23,835 bases of DNA from Pseudomonadota bacterium. GTDB taxonomy: Bacteria; Pseudomonadota; Alphaproteobacteria; UBA8366; JADFVY01. The position numbers were made by a program, and so were the translations under genes. Below are positions 8,332-16,697 of the stretch, one piece after another. Every line of letters begins with the position of its first letter. The stretch's first letter is position 1. The notes beneath the pieces are model-generated. The model was not told where the DNA came from. It searched no databases and saw nothing but the letters and a program-made list of their open reading frames with translations. The stretch is from assembly GCA_015222795.1 (NCBI GenBank), contig JADFVY010000099.1, positions 1-23,835 on the forward strand, in the 5' to 3' direction.

Positions 8332-8584
8332 GACAATACGTTCCCCGCCCGATGATCCTGGACGAAGTTAAAGCATATTCGCGGATGGGATGCGAGTGCG
8401 AGGGGGGTGGCGTTTCGCGGTGGCGCGAAACCCAACCCTTGTTCAAGGTTGTGATTCGTTTTGGAAGCACAGTAGTAAGTTGTTAAAATTGCTTTTGTGG
8501 GTATATGGTATGGTGTTGAGAAGGGGAAACACGGTTGCGCCTGCCGAAAACAGCCGCCACGGGCTGGCAAGAAGGAGATACTCA
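8332..8584 (+). promoter_or_regulatory. Divergent intergenic region dapB / MBL-fold gene, with structured leader
   Basis: This 253-nt gap is the most A/T-rich non-coding stretch I notice, especially about 8445-8520. TTGTTA, an 18-nt spacer and TATGGT (about 8479-8508) make a possible sigma-70 promoter for the plus-strand gene. The leader holds a GTTTCGC/GCGAAAC hairpin (about 8409-8428) and a nested structure at 8535-8570: TTGC pairs with GCAA around a CAGCC/GGCTG stem. This ends just before the strong ribosome-binding site AGGAG at 8573-8577. No known riboswitch class was recognised. Confidence 0.4.
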
Positions 8585-9607
8585 ATGAACACGAATATCC
8601 AGGCGCCGTTCTCTGCGCCGGTCGTGGACCATCTTGCGGTCCGCGTGGTAGTCGATTCGCGGTACGAAAACCTACTGCCCAAGGAAACCCACCCCCACCT
8701 GACCATCGAGCATGTCGGCGACATTCCAGGCAAATTGATGTCGACGCTGGCCGCCGAATGGGGGCTGTCGCTGCATTTGGAGTCGATGGCCGGGGGCGCG
8801 CGGGCGCAATATCTGCTGGATTTCGGCTACACGCCGGAGATCATCAACCGCAATATCGGGCTGCTAGATATCGACCCGGGCAAACTGACCGGGCTGGTGC
8901 TGAGCCACGGCCACCTGGATCATTACGGCGGGCTGGAGGGATTCCTGCTGCGCCACCGGCCGTATATGAGCAACGACGTCTCGCTGTTTATCGGCGCGGA
9001 AGACGCCTTCGACGTCAGATGGGTCGAGGACGAGCGCGTAGAAAACAGGGGCGGAGAACCGGCCATGGTCTGCTGGGGGGCGCTGACCCGCGTCGCGCTG
9101 ATGGCCCATGAGGTAAGCGCGGTCTGCTGCGAAACGCCGCATATTCTGGATGGCGCCTTTACCTCGGGCTATATCGAGCGGAATTCCTTTGAAAACACAA
9201 CCAGCCACACCCTGGTGTCGAGCCCCGACCATTTCACCGAGGCCGAGCGGCGGGGCAAACTGATGACTGACACCCACCCGGAAGAGCATGCGGTCTGCTA
9301 TATCGTGAAGGGGCGTGGGCTGGTGGTAATCTCGTCCTGCGGCCATATCGGCATCGTCAACACGGTGAAGACCGCGATGGCGGTGGCGGGCGTCGACAAG
9401 CTGCATGCGGTGATCGGCGGCTTCCACCTGGCCGCCTCAAAGCAGGACTATATCGACCATACGGTGGACGAGTTGGAAGCCCTGAACCCGGACGTGGTGC
9501 TGCCCATGCACTGCACCGGCCGGGACTTCATCGAAACCATGCGCCGCCGCATGCCGGAAAAGCTGATCCAGTCCAATCTTGGAAGCCGCTTTACCTTCGG
9601 GGTGTAG
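8585..9607 (+). CDS. MBL-fold metallo-hydrolase, dihydropterin-ribofuranosyl-aminobenzene phosphate synthase-like subgroup
   Basis: 340-residue metallo-beta-lactamase-fold protein. The metal-binding signature SHGHLDHYGG places His108, His110, Asp112 and His113. Further likely ligands are His254 (SSCGHIG), His281 (GGFHLA) and His309 (PMHCTG). This spacing, with S-S-C-G-H and G-G-F-H-L, is typical of proteins annotated as relatives of the archaeal 7,8-dihydropterin-6-yl-methyl-(ribofuranosyl)aminobenzene phosphate synthase. In bacteria the true reaction is generally unknown, and no tetrahydromethanopterin genes are nearby. The ATG at 8585 is fixed by AGGAG at 8573-8577; the frame opens further upstream, but that part is leader sequence. 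It lies between dapB and dnaJ on the opposite strand and converges on dnaJ with a 17-nt gap. Confidence 0.9.
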   Translation: MNTNIQAPFSAPVVDHLAVRVVVDSRYENLLPKETHPHLTIEHVGDIPGKLMSTLAAEWGLSLHLESMAGGARAQYLLDFGYTPEIINRNIGLLDIDPGKLTGLVLSHGHLDHYGGLEGFLLRHRPYMSNDVSLFIGAEDAFDVRWVEDERVENRGGEPAMVCWGALTRVALMAHEVSAVCCETPHILDGAFTSGYIERNSFENTTSHTLVSSPDHFTEAERRGKLMTDTHPEEHAVCYIVKGRGLVVISSCGHIGIVNTVKTAMAVAGVDKLHAVIGGFHLAASKQDYIDHTVDELEALNPDVVLPMHCTGRDFIETMRRRMPEKLIQSNLGSRFTFGV

Positions 9608-9624
9608 CGTCCTGATCGGAACCC

Positions 9625-10758
9625 CTACTCCGTCAAATCGTCCCAGAATTCCTTTACCCTGGCGAAGAAGCCGTGATGTTCGGGCTGGTGTTTGGCGTGG
9701 CCGCCGCCGGCGCCGTCGAACTCGTTGAGGAGTTCCTTCTGGCGCTTGGTCAGGTTCACCGGGGTTTCGACCAGGGCCTCGATATACATGTCACCGCGAT
9801 TTCTGGCGCGCAGGATGCTCATGCCCTTGTCGCGCAGACGGAAGCGCTGGCCAGTCTGGGCGCCGGCGGGGATGTTGACCTTGGCGCGGCCGCCCTCGAT
9901 GGTCGGGACCTCGATGGAACCGCCCAGCGCCGCCGCGCTCATCGGGATCGGCACCCGGCAATAGAGGTCTGCTTCTTCACGCTGAAACAGCGGGTGGGGC
10001 TTGATCGACAGGAAAATATAAAGATCGCCCGGCGGCCCGCCGCGCAGGCCCGCCTCGCCCTCGCCGGCGACCCGGATCCGGGTGCCGTCCTCGACGCCCG
10101 GCGGAATGTTGACGGCCAGCGTCTTTTCGCGCCGCACCCGGCCCGCGCCGTGGCATTCGACGCAGGGATGGTCGATCACGCGGCCCTGGCCCTGGCAGTT
10201 CGGGCAGGTCCGTTCGATGGTGAAGAAGCCCTGCTGGGCCCGCACCCGCCCCGCGCCCTGACATGTGGGACAGGTGACCGGCTGGGCCCCGCCCTCGGCG
10301 CCGGAACCGTCACAGCCGCCGCAGGTAGCCGAGGTCGGCACGCGGATTTCCGGCTGACGGCCCTTGAAGGCGTCCTCCAGCGATATTTCCATGTTGTAGC
10401 GAAGGTCCGCCCCGCGGGTGGCCGCGTTGCCGGGCCGTCCGCCGGTGAATTCACCGAACATTTCGTCGAAGATATCGGCAAAACCGGAAGCGAAGTCGAA
10501 ACCACCCCGCTGGCCGCCGCCACCGCCGCCGTTTTCGAAGGCGGCGTGACCAAAGCGGTCATAAGCCGCGCGCTTCTGGTCGTCCTTCAGAATTTCGTAG
10601 GCTTCGTTGACTTCCTTGAAGCGGGTCTCGGCTTCCTTGTCGTCGGGGTTGCGGTCGGGATGCAGTTCCATCGCAAGCTTGCGATAGGCCTTCTTGAGCA
10701 CGACCGAGTCCGCTTCCTTGGAAACCCCCAGGAGCTCGTAATAGTCCTGCTTCGCCAT
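9625..10758 (-). CDS. dnaJ: Molecular chaperone DnaJ (Hsp40)
   Basis: 377-residue co-chaperone that delivers unfolded proteins to DnaK and stimulates its ATPase. The J domain has the HPD triad at residues 33-35 (MELHPDRN). A Gly/Phe region follows (GGGGGGQRGGFDF). Four C-x-x-C-x-G-x-G zinc-binding repeats are visible (CGGCDGSG, CPTCQGAG, CPNCQGQG, CVECHGAG), then the substrate-binding C-terminal domains. The ATG at 10758 gives the canonical MAKQDYYELLGV; an in-frame upstream extension to 10884 runs through the repeat element and is rejected. The ribosome-binding site GGAG is at 10764-10767, one base from the edge of the palindromic repeat. It follows dnaK on the same strand after a 248-nt spacer with two strong secondary structures. 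Confidence 0.98.
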   Translation of the reverse strand: MAKQDYYELLGVSKEADSVVLKKAYRKLAMELHPDRNPDDKEAETRFKEVNEAYEILKDDQKRAAYDRFGHAAFENGGGGGGQRGGFDFASGFADIFDEMFGEFTGGRPGNAATRGADLRYNMEISLEDAFKGRQPEIRVPTSATCGGCDGSGAEGGAQPVTCPTCQGAGRVRAQQGFFTIERTCPNCQGQGRVIDHPCVECHGAGRVRREKTLAVNIPPGVEDGTRIRVAGEGEAGLRGGPPGDLYIFLSIKPHPLFQREEADLYCRVPIPMSAAALGGSIEVPTIEGGRAKVNIPAGAQTGQRFRLRDKGMSILRARNRGDMYIEALVETPVNLTKRQKELLNEFDGAGGGHAKHQPEHHGFFARVKEFWDDLTE

Positions 10759-10763
10759 TAAAA

Positions 10764-10767
10764 CTCC
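10764..10767 (-). promoter_or_regulatory. dnaJ ribosome-binding site abutting repeat element
   Basis: GGAG on the minus strand lies 5 nt before the dnaJ ATG and is separated by a single base from the base of the 26-bp stem of the repeat at 10769-10926. It decides the dnaJ start. Confidence 0.8.
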
Positions 10768-10768
10768 G

Positions 10769-10926
10769 ATACCAAGGGCTGTTGATAATGACCCTTTTGA
10801 TGGCGCACGGCGGTCCGCCGGGCAGGCGCGGTTCGCTTGTGGTGCGCGGCGCCACGGCACGAACCGCGCCTGACGAGCAGACATCGGAAACCGGTCAGGT
10901 GGGTCATTATCAACAGTCCTTGGTAT
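10769..10926. repeat. Palindromic repeat element, copy 2 (long form, in dnaK-dnaJ spacer)
   Basis: Outer arms of 26 nt (10769-10794 and 10901-10926) are inverted complements with a single G-T (wobble) position. The ends read ATACCAAGG / CCTTGGTAT. The 106-nt interior holds a 13-bp perfect inverted repeat (CAGGCGCGGTTCG/CGAACCGCGCCTG), inside which a further GTGGTGC/GCGCCAC stem can form. It also holds a small CGGCGG/CCGCCG hairpin, and the core GGAAACCGGTCA followed by TGGGTC that is shared with copy 1. The folded RNA would be a branched, cloverleaf-like structure. It is transcribed as part of the dnaK-dnaJ region unless termination occurs first. Confidence 0.88.
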
Positions 10927-10937
10927 TAACCGTCATT

Positions 10938-10966
10938 ACCCCCGGCGGCCAGAGGCCGCCGGGGGT
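10938..10966 (-). terminator. Strong GC hairpin downstream of dnaK
   Basis: A perfect 13-bp stem (arms 10938-10950 and 10954-10966, 3-nt loop) begins about 40 nt after the dnaK stop. On the minus strand it is followed by TAATGACGG rather than a T-run. It may partly terminate transcription or protect the dnaK mRNA 3' end, giving more DnaK than DnaJ. Confidence 0.6.
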
Positions 10967-11006
10967 TGCTCAATCCATTTCACCGCGCCCGCGCGCGCCA
11001 ATGACC

Positions 11007-12950
<1,944 letters not shown>

Positions 12951-13041
12951 CTTCGTCTTTCCTTTTCAGCGGGCTCCGACGACCCGGAAAATCCAGCACC
13001 GGCCGGGGCCCCCGCGGGGATTAATGTTTTCATACATGGGT

Positions 13042-13058
13042 GCATCCAAAGAGGATGC
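13042..13058 (-). promoter_or_regulatory. Hairpin in dnaK 5' leader
   Basis: GCATCC/GGATGC form a perfect 6-bp stem with a 5-nt loop close to the predicted 5' end of the dnaK mRNA. It may stabilise the transcript; no known regulatory RNA was recognised. Confidence 0.35.
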
Positions 13059-13071
13059 GAGTCTCAGGGCT

Positions 13072-13100
13072 ATATAGGTAAGGGAACGCTTGCCTGCAAG
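13072..13100 (-). promoter_or_regulatory. RpoH (sigma-32)-type promoter for dnaK
   Basis: On the minus strand CTTG (13097-13100), an 18-nt spacer and CCTATAT (13072-13078) match the alphaproteobacterial heat-shock promoter pattern (CTTG-N17/18-C-Y-TAT-x-T). Transcription would start near 13065, giving a leader of about 114 nt. The -35 CTTG lies inside a 7-2-7 inverted repeat at 13087-13102. Confidence 0.65.
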
Positions 13101-13175
13101 CGCGATCCGAACTTGTTTTTAGGACAATGTCCCGCATGTGGCGGGTGGGGGGCGTTTCGGGTTATGGTTTGCGTC

Positions 13176-14054
13176 ATGATCGTATCCGCAAGCTATCGCA
13201 CCGATATCCCCGCATTTTACAGCGACTGGTTTATGCGGCGGCTTGCCGCGGGACAGGTGCGGGTTGCCAATCCATACGGCGGCAAGCCGTACGTTGTGTC
13301 GCTGGCGCCGGGCGACGTGGACGGTTTCGTGTTCTGGACTCGCAATATCGGACCCTTGCAGGGCTGGCTCAACGAGGTTGCGGCGATCGCGCCCTTCATG
13401 GTGCAGTTCACCGTAACCGGCTATCCGCGCGCGTTGGAGCCCGGCGTTATCGATACCGAGGCGGCCGTTGCGCAGATCATGGCGCTGTCCAGTTCCTTCG
13501 GTCCACGCGCCGTCGTCTGGCGTTACGATCCGATCGTCGAAACCAGCCTGACGCCGCCGGCCTGGCACTTGGAAAACTTCGCCCGCCTGGCGGAGAGGCT
13601 GAACGGATATGTCGACGAGGTCACGGTTTCCTTTACCCAGATCTATACCAAAACCGCCCGCAACCTGAGCCTTGCAGCGCGCGAACATGGGTTTGCCTGG
13701 CGCGATCCCGCAGACGAAGAAAAAGGGGCGTTGACCGGCGCCCTGACCGAAATCGCAATTTCCCACGAAATGCGACTGACCGTCTGCACCCAACCCGGGT
13801 TTCTGGTCGAAGGCGCGGCGGCGGCGCGCTGCATCGATGCAGGCCGGCTGTCGGATCTGGCCGGCCGGGAGATCAAGGCCCGCGTGAAGGGCAACCGCCC
13901 GGGATGCCTGTGCGCCGAATCCAGAGACATCGGCGCCTACGATACCTGCCCCCAGGGCTGTGCCTATTGTTATGCGGTGTCCAGCAGGGGCAAGGCCAAG
14001 CAATTCCTGGCCGCGCACGATCCCGCGGCCGAATTTCTGGGGCGCCCCGCTTAA
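13176..14054 (+). CDS. DUF1848 protein with C-terminal radical-SAM-like cysteine cluster
   Basis: 292-residue member of the uncharacterised DUF1848 family. It begins MIVSASYRTDIPAFY, the family hallmark (I-S-A-S-x-R-T-D-I-P-A-F). An internal FWTRNI follows, and WRYDPI lies near residue 115. The C-terminus has Cys244, Cys246, Cys258, Cys262 and Cys265; the stretch C258-x3-C262-x2-C265 resembles the [4Fe-4S] motif found at the N-terminus of radical SAM enzymes. The family description notes this resemblance, but the reaction is unknown. The ATG at 13176 matches family starts; ATG 13164 (four codons earlier) is possible. The frame is open far upstream only because it lies antisense to dnaK. It is divergent from dnaK and converges on grpE with a 7-nt gap. 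Confidence 0.88.
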   Translation: MIVSASYRTDIPAFYSDWFMRRLAAGQVRVANPYGGKPYVVSLAPGDVDGFVFWTRNIGPLQGWLNEVAAIAPFMVQFTVTGYPRALEPGVIDTEAAVAQIMALSSSFGPRAVVWRYDPIVETSLTPPAWHLENFARLAERLNGYVDEVTVSFTQIYTKTARNLSLAAREHGFAWRDPADEEKGALTGALTEIAISHEMRLTVCTQPGFLVEGAAAARCIDAGRLSDLAGREIKARVKGNRPGCLCAESRDIGAYDTCPQGCAYCYAVSSRGKAKQFLAAHDPAAEFLGRPA

Positions 14055-14061
14055 TTCAGGC

Positions 14062-14736
14062 TCATTCGCCGCTGGCGCCACCCTCTTCTTCCACCTTCTT
14101 CTCCGCCTTCGGTCCGCCCTTGGAGACGCCGACCATGGCGGCGCGCAGCAGGCGATCATGCAGGCGGTAACCGGCCTGCATCATTTGCACCACGGTGCCG
14201 GCGGGCTTTTCCAGGTCCTCCAGCTCGAACATCGCCTGATGGAAATTATGATCGAAGGGCTCGTTCAACGGATCCATCTTGACCACGCCATGCTTGCCGA
14301 AGGCGTCGAGGACTTCCCTCTCGATTAGCTCTACCCCGGTGATCATATCCTTTGCCCAACCATCGCCATCGCGCGCATCTTCCGGCAGGGCCTCCAATGC
14401 GCGGTGCAGATTGTCGGATACGCTCAGCAGGTCGCGGGCCAGACCCACGGCGCCGTATCTGGACGCCTCCTGGCGGTCGCGCTCGGCCCGTCGACGGGTA
14501 TTTTCCGCCTCGGCCAATGCGCGTAACATCTGGTCCTTCATGGTGGCCAACTCGGCCTCCAACTCGGCAATATGATCCTGCGGCGAATAATCATCGTCGT
14601 CGTGGCCTTCATCCTGCGCGCCACCTTCGGCCATGGCTTCCTCGGCGGTCACGGCGGCCAAGGCATCAGCTTCGGCTCGGGCCTTTTCCTCTATTTCGGA
14701 TTCAGCCTTTTCGCCGGTTTTCTTTTCGTCGGTCAT
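14062..14736 (-). CDS. grpE: Nucleotide exchange factor GrpE
   Basis: 224-residue DnaK nucleotide exchange factor. A charged N-terminal region (Glu/Lys/Ala- and Asp-rich, residues 1-55) leads into a long coiled coil (HIAELEAELATMKDQMLRAL, then AENTRRRAERD). The C-terminal beta-wing domain follows, with the family signature around FDHNFHQAMFE and VVQMMQAGYRLHDRLLRAA. The tail is acidic/Lys-rich. It lies 28 nt downstream of hrcA on the same strand, so the two are probably one operon, as in other alphaproteobacteria. Confidence 0.97.
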   Translation of the reverse strand: MTDEKKTGEKAESEIEEKARAEADALAAVTAEEAMAEGGAQDEGHDDDDYSPQDHIAELEAELATMKDQMLRALAEAENTRRRAERDRQEASRYGAVGLARDLLSVSDNLHRALEALPEDARDGDGWAKDMITGVELIEREVLDAFGKHGVVKMDPLNEPFDHNFHQAMFELEDLEKPAGTVVQMMQAGYRLHDRLLRAAMVGVSKGGPKAEKKVEEEGGASGE

Positions 14737-14764
14737 ATGTTTCTGGTTCCTGGTGCAACTATTA

Positions 14765-15802
14765 TCAGCCGAGAAGACGGCTTATGAGTTTCGCGGTGTA
14801 ATCGACCATGGGGATGATGCGGCCATAATTCATGCGTGTCGGCCCGATCACGCCAATAGCGCCAACAAGTTTTTCCTCGCTGTTGGCGTACGGGGCGATA
14901 ATCATGGAGGCCCCGGCCAGCGTGAATAATTCATTCTCGGCGCCGATAAATATCTGGACACCGTCGGCCAGATCAGCCGCGTCCAGCAGCTTTATCAGCG
15001 CTTCCTTGGTTTCCAGCGCCTCAAACAGGGCGCGGATATGTTCCAGATCGGCAATCGCATTCACATCTTCAAGCAAATTCGCCTGACCCCGCACGATAAG
15101 CACGCCACTGCGGGCGCTGTCGCCGGACCAGGTAGCGAGTCCCGCCTCGACGACCTTGCCCGTCAACTCATCGAGCCGGCCTTTCTGGCTCCTGATCTCG
15201 GTCAGGATTTCCGTGCGCGCCTCGTCCAGCGTCCGGCCGACCAACTTGGAGGCCACGAAGTTACTGGCCTCGACAAGGCTGGATGCCGGCATGCCCAGCG
15301 GTAAATCAATTACCCGGTTTTCCACGCCGCCCTGTTCGTCGACCATAACAACCAGAGCCCGGCCCGGGCCCAGATTGACGAATTCAATATGCTTGAGCCG
15401 AATATCCTGCTTCGGCGCCATCACCAACCCGGCGCAATGAGACAGGCCGGACAACAGGGCCGAGGCCTCTTCCAGCACCTGTGGCATGTTGCGGCCGGAA
15501 ACCTTGCACTGGCTATCAATGCTGGTGCGTTCGTCCTTGGTCAGCGCGCCGATCTGCAGGATTCCGTCGACAAACAGCCGCAGGCCCTGTTCGGTGGGCA
15601 GGCGGCCGGCGGATGTATGCGGCGCGTATAGCAATCCGAATTCTTCCAGGTCCGCCATGACATTGCGAACCGTCGCCGGCGAGAGCGACATACCCAGTCG
15701 GCGCGACAGGGTACGCGATCCCACCGGTTCGCCGGTTTCGACATAGGCCTCGACCACGTGCCGCAGAATCTCGCGCGACCGATCGTTCAGTTCGGTTATC
15801 AT
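14765..15802 (-). CDS. hrcA: Heat-inducible transcription repressor HrcA
   Basis: 345-residue repressor that binds CIRCE operators, usually in front of groESL, and is itself activated by GroEL. The N-terminal winged helix shows LNDRSREILRHVVEAYVETG and LSPATVRNVMADLEEFGLL. The stretch HTSAGRLPTEQGLRLFVD follows, diagnostic for HrcA. The C-terminal GAF-like dimerisation domain contains GVQIFIGAENE and GAIGVIGPTRMNYGRIIPMV. The ATG at 15802 gives the usual start; no strong ribosome-binding site is visible, and the predicted promoter is so close that the mRNA may be nearly leaderless. No CIRCE sequence was recognised in the window. Confidence 0.98.
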   Translation of the reverse strand: MITELNDRSREILRHVVEAYVETGEPVGSRTLSRRLGMSLSPATVRNVMADLEEFGLLYAPHTSAGRLPTEQGLRLFVDGILQIGALTKDERTSIDSQCKVSGRNMPQVLEEASALLSGLSHCAGLVMAPKQDIRLKHIEFVNLGPGRALVVMVDEQGGVENRVIDLPLGMPASSLVEASNFVASKLVGRTLDEARTEILTEIRSQKGRLDELTGKVVEAGLATWSGDSARSGVLIVRGQANLLEDVNAIADLEHIRALFEALETKEALIKLLDAADLADGVQIFIGAENELFTLAGASMIIAPYANSEEKLVGAIGVIGPTRMNYGRIIPMVDYTAKLISRLLG

Positions 15803-15811
15803 GATGCCGGG

Positions 15812-15840
15812 AATGTAGTGAGCGCCCCGGTTAGCGTCAA
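15812..15840 (-). promoter_or_regulatory. Sigma-70-type promoter for hrcA-grpE
   Basis: On the minus strand TTGACG (15835-15840), a 17-nt spacer and TACATT (15812-15817) form a good housekeeping promoter. The -10 ends 9 nt before the hrcA ATG, so transcription would begin only 2-3 nt upstream of the start codon. Confidence 0.55.
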
Positions 15841-15921
15841 TGCGTGGTGTGGGGGTGGACGCGCGATACCGTCATCGCTAGTGTCCGCGCGCTGATCAAC
15901 ATCTGATTTGGAGTGTCCCGA

Positions 15922-16638
15922 ATGCGTCCATCGAACCGCGCGCCCGGCGAAATGCGCGAGATTGTCCTCGAGCCTGGGTTTTCAAAACATGCCGAGGGAT
16001 CGTGTCTCGCGAGGTTTGGCGACACCCACGTGCTTTGCACCGCCAGCATTATCGAGCGCGTGCCGCCCTTCATGCGCAATTCCGGCAAGGGATGGGTGAC
16101 TGCGGAATACGGCATGTTGCCGCGTTCGACGGGCTCACGTACCGACCGCGAGGCGGCGCGGGGCAAACAATCCGGGCGTACCCAGGAAATCCAACGGCTA
16201 ATCGGGCGCAGCTTGCGCGCCGTGACCCGCCTGGACGGTTTCGGCGAACGGCAAATCACCATCGATTGCGACGTGCTGCAAGCCGACGGCGGAACCCGCA
16301 CCGCGGCGATCACCGGCGCCTGGGTGGCGCTGCACCAGGCCTTTCAGCATATGAAGACGATTGGCGCGATCAACGAGATCCCGTTTCGCGATCAGGTAGC
16401 AGCGGTATCCTGCGGCCTATGGCGGGGCGAAGCCATCCTCGATCTGGACTATGCCGAAGATTCGACTGCCGAGGCCGACTCGAACTTCGTCTTCACCGCA
16501 TCCGGCGGCATCGTCGAAGTCCAGGGCACGGCCGAGACAGAGCCTTTCAGCCAGGAACAGTTCGATCAATTGATGGTGTTGGCCCGCAAGGGCATCGACG
16601 AACTTGCCGTGGCCCAACGCGCGGCGCTGGGACTCTAG
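15922..16638 (+). CDS. rph: Ribonuclease PH
   Basis: 238-residue phosphorolytic 3'-5' exoribonuclease that trims tRNA 3' ends. It starts MRPSNRAPGEMREI, as is usual. The central stretch MLPRSTGSRTDREAARGKQ carries the basic phosphate- and RNA-contacting residues, followed by SGRTQEIQRLIGRSLRAV. Then comes the catalytic block around TIDCDVLQADGGTRTAAITG. GGAG at 15910-15913 supports the ATG at 15922; an upstream GTG at 15913 overlaps that site. The gene is divergent from hrcA. In many alphaproteobacteria rph is followed by rdgB and hemW, but here it is followed by a palindrome and the convergent gshB. Confidence 0.98.
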   Translation: MRPSNRAPGEMREIVLEPGFSKHAEGSCLARFGDTHVLCTASIIERVPPFMRNSGKGWVTAEYGMLPRSTGSRTDREAARGKQSGRTQEIQRLIGRSLRAVTRLDGFGERQITIDCDVLQADGGTRTAAITGAWVALHQAFQHMKTIGAINEIPFRDQVAAVSCGLWRGEAILDLDYAEDSTAEADSNFVFTASGGIVEVQGTAETEPFSQEQFDQLMVLARKGIDELAVAQRAALGL

Positions 16639-16697
16639 AGAGCATCATCCGATCAATTGGGGTCGCTTATGCGATCCAATAGATCGGATATCGCTCT
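16639..16697. repeat. Long imperfect palindrome between convergent rph and gshB
   Basis: The arms 16639-16666 and 16671-16697 are inverted complements with few mismatches around a TTAT loop; the outermost bases are AGAGC/GCTCT. It starts right after the rph stop and runs into the gshB stop codon. There is no T-run. It could be a bidirectional transcription barrier or a dispersed palindromic repeat, and it lies at the junction of an apparent inversion. Confidence 0.85.

Noticed and set aside
8535..8570. Leader before the MBL-fold gene as a known riboswitch
   Set aside because: Compared by eye with cobalamin, molybdenum cofactor, SAM-II, ZTP and fluoride patterns; none fits, so only a structured leader is claimed.
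9673..10761. Plus-strand open frame of 362 codons opposite dnaJ
   Set aside because: Antisense shadow of dnaJ; low-complexity Gly/Ala/Val composition without a motif.
10759..10884. N-terminal extension of dnaJ
   Set aside because: It would translate the palindromic repeat; the canonical J-domain start MAKQDYYELLGV is at 10758 with GGAG before it.
12951..13175. CIRCE operator in front of dnaK
   Set aside because: The only clear inverted repeat (13087-13102) is a 7-2-7 repeat unlike the CIRCE 9-9-9 consensus.
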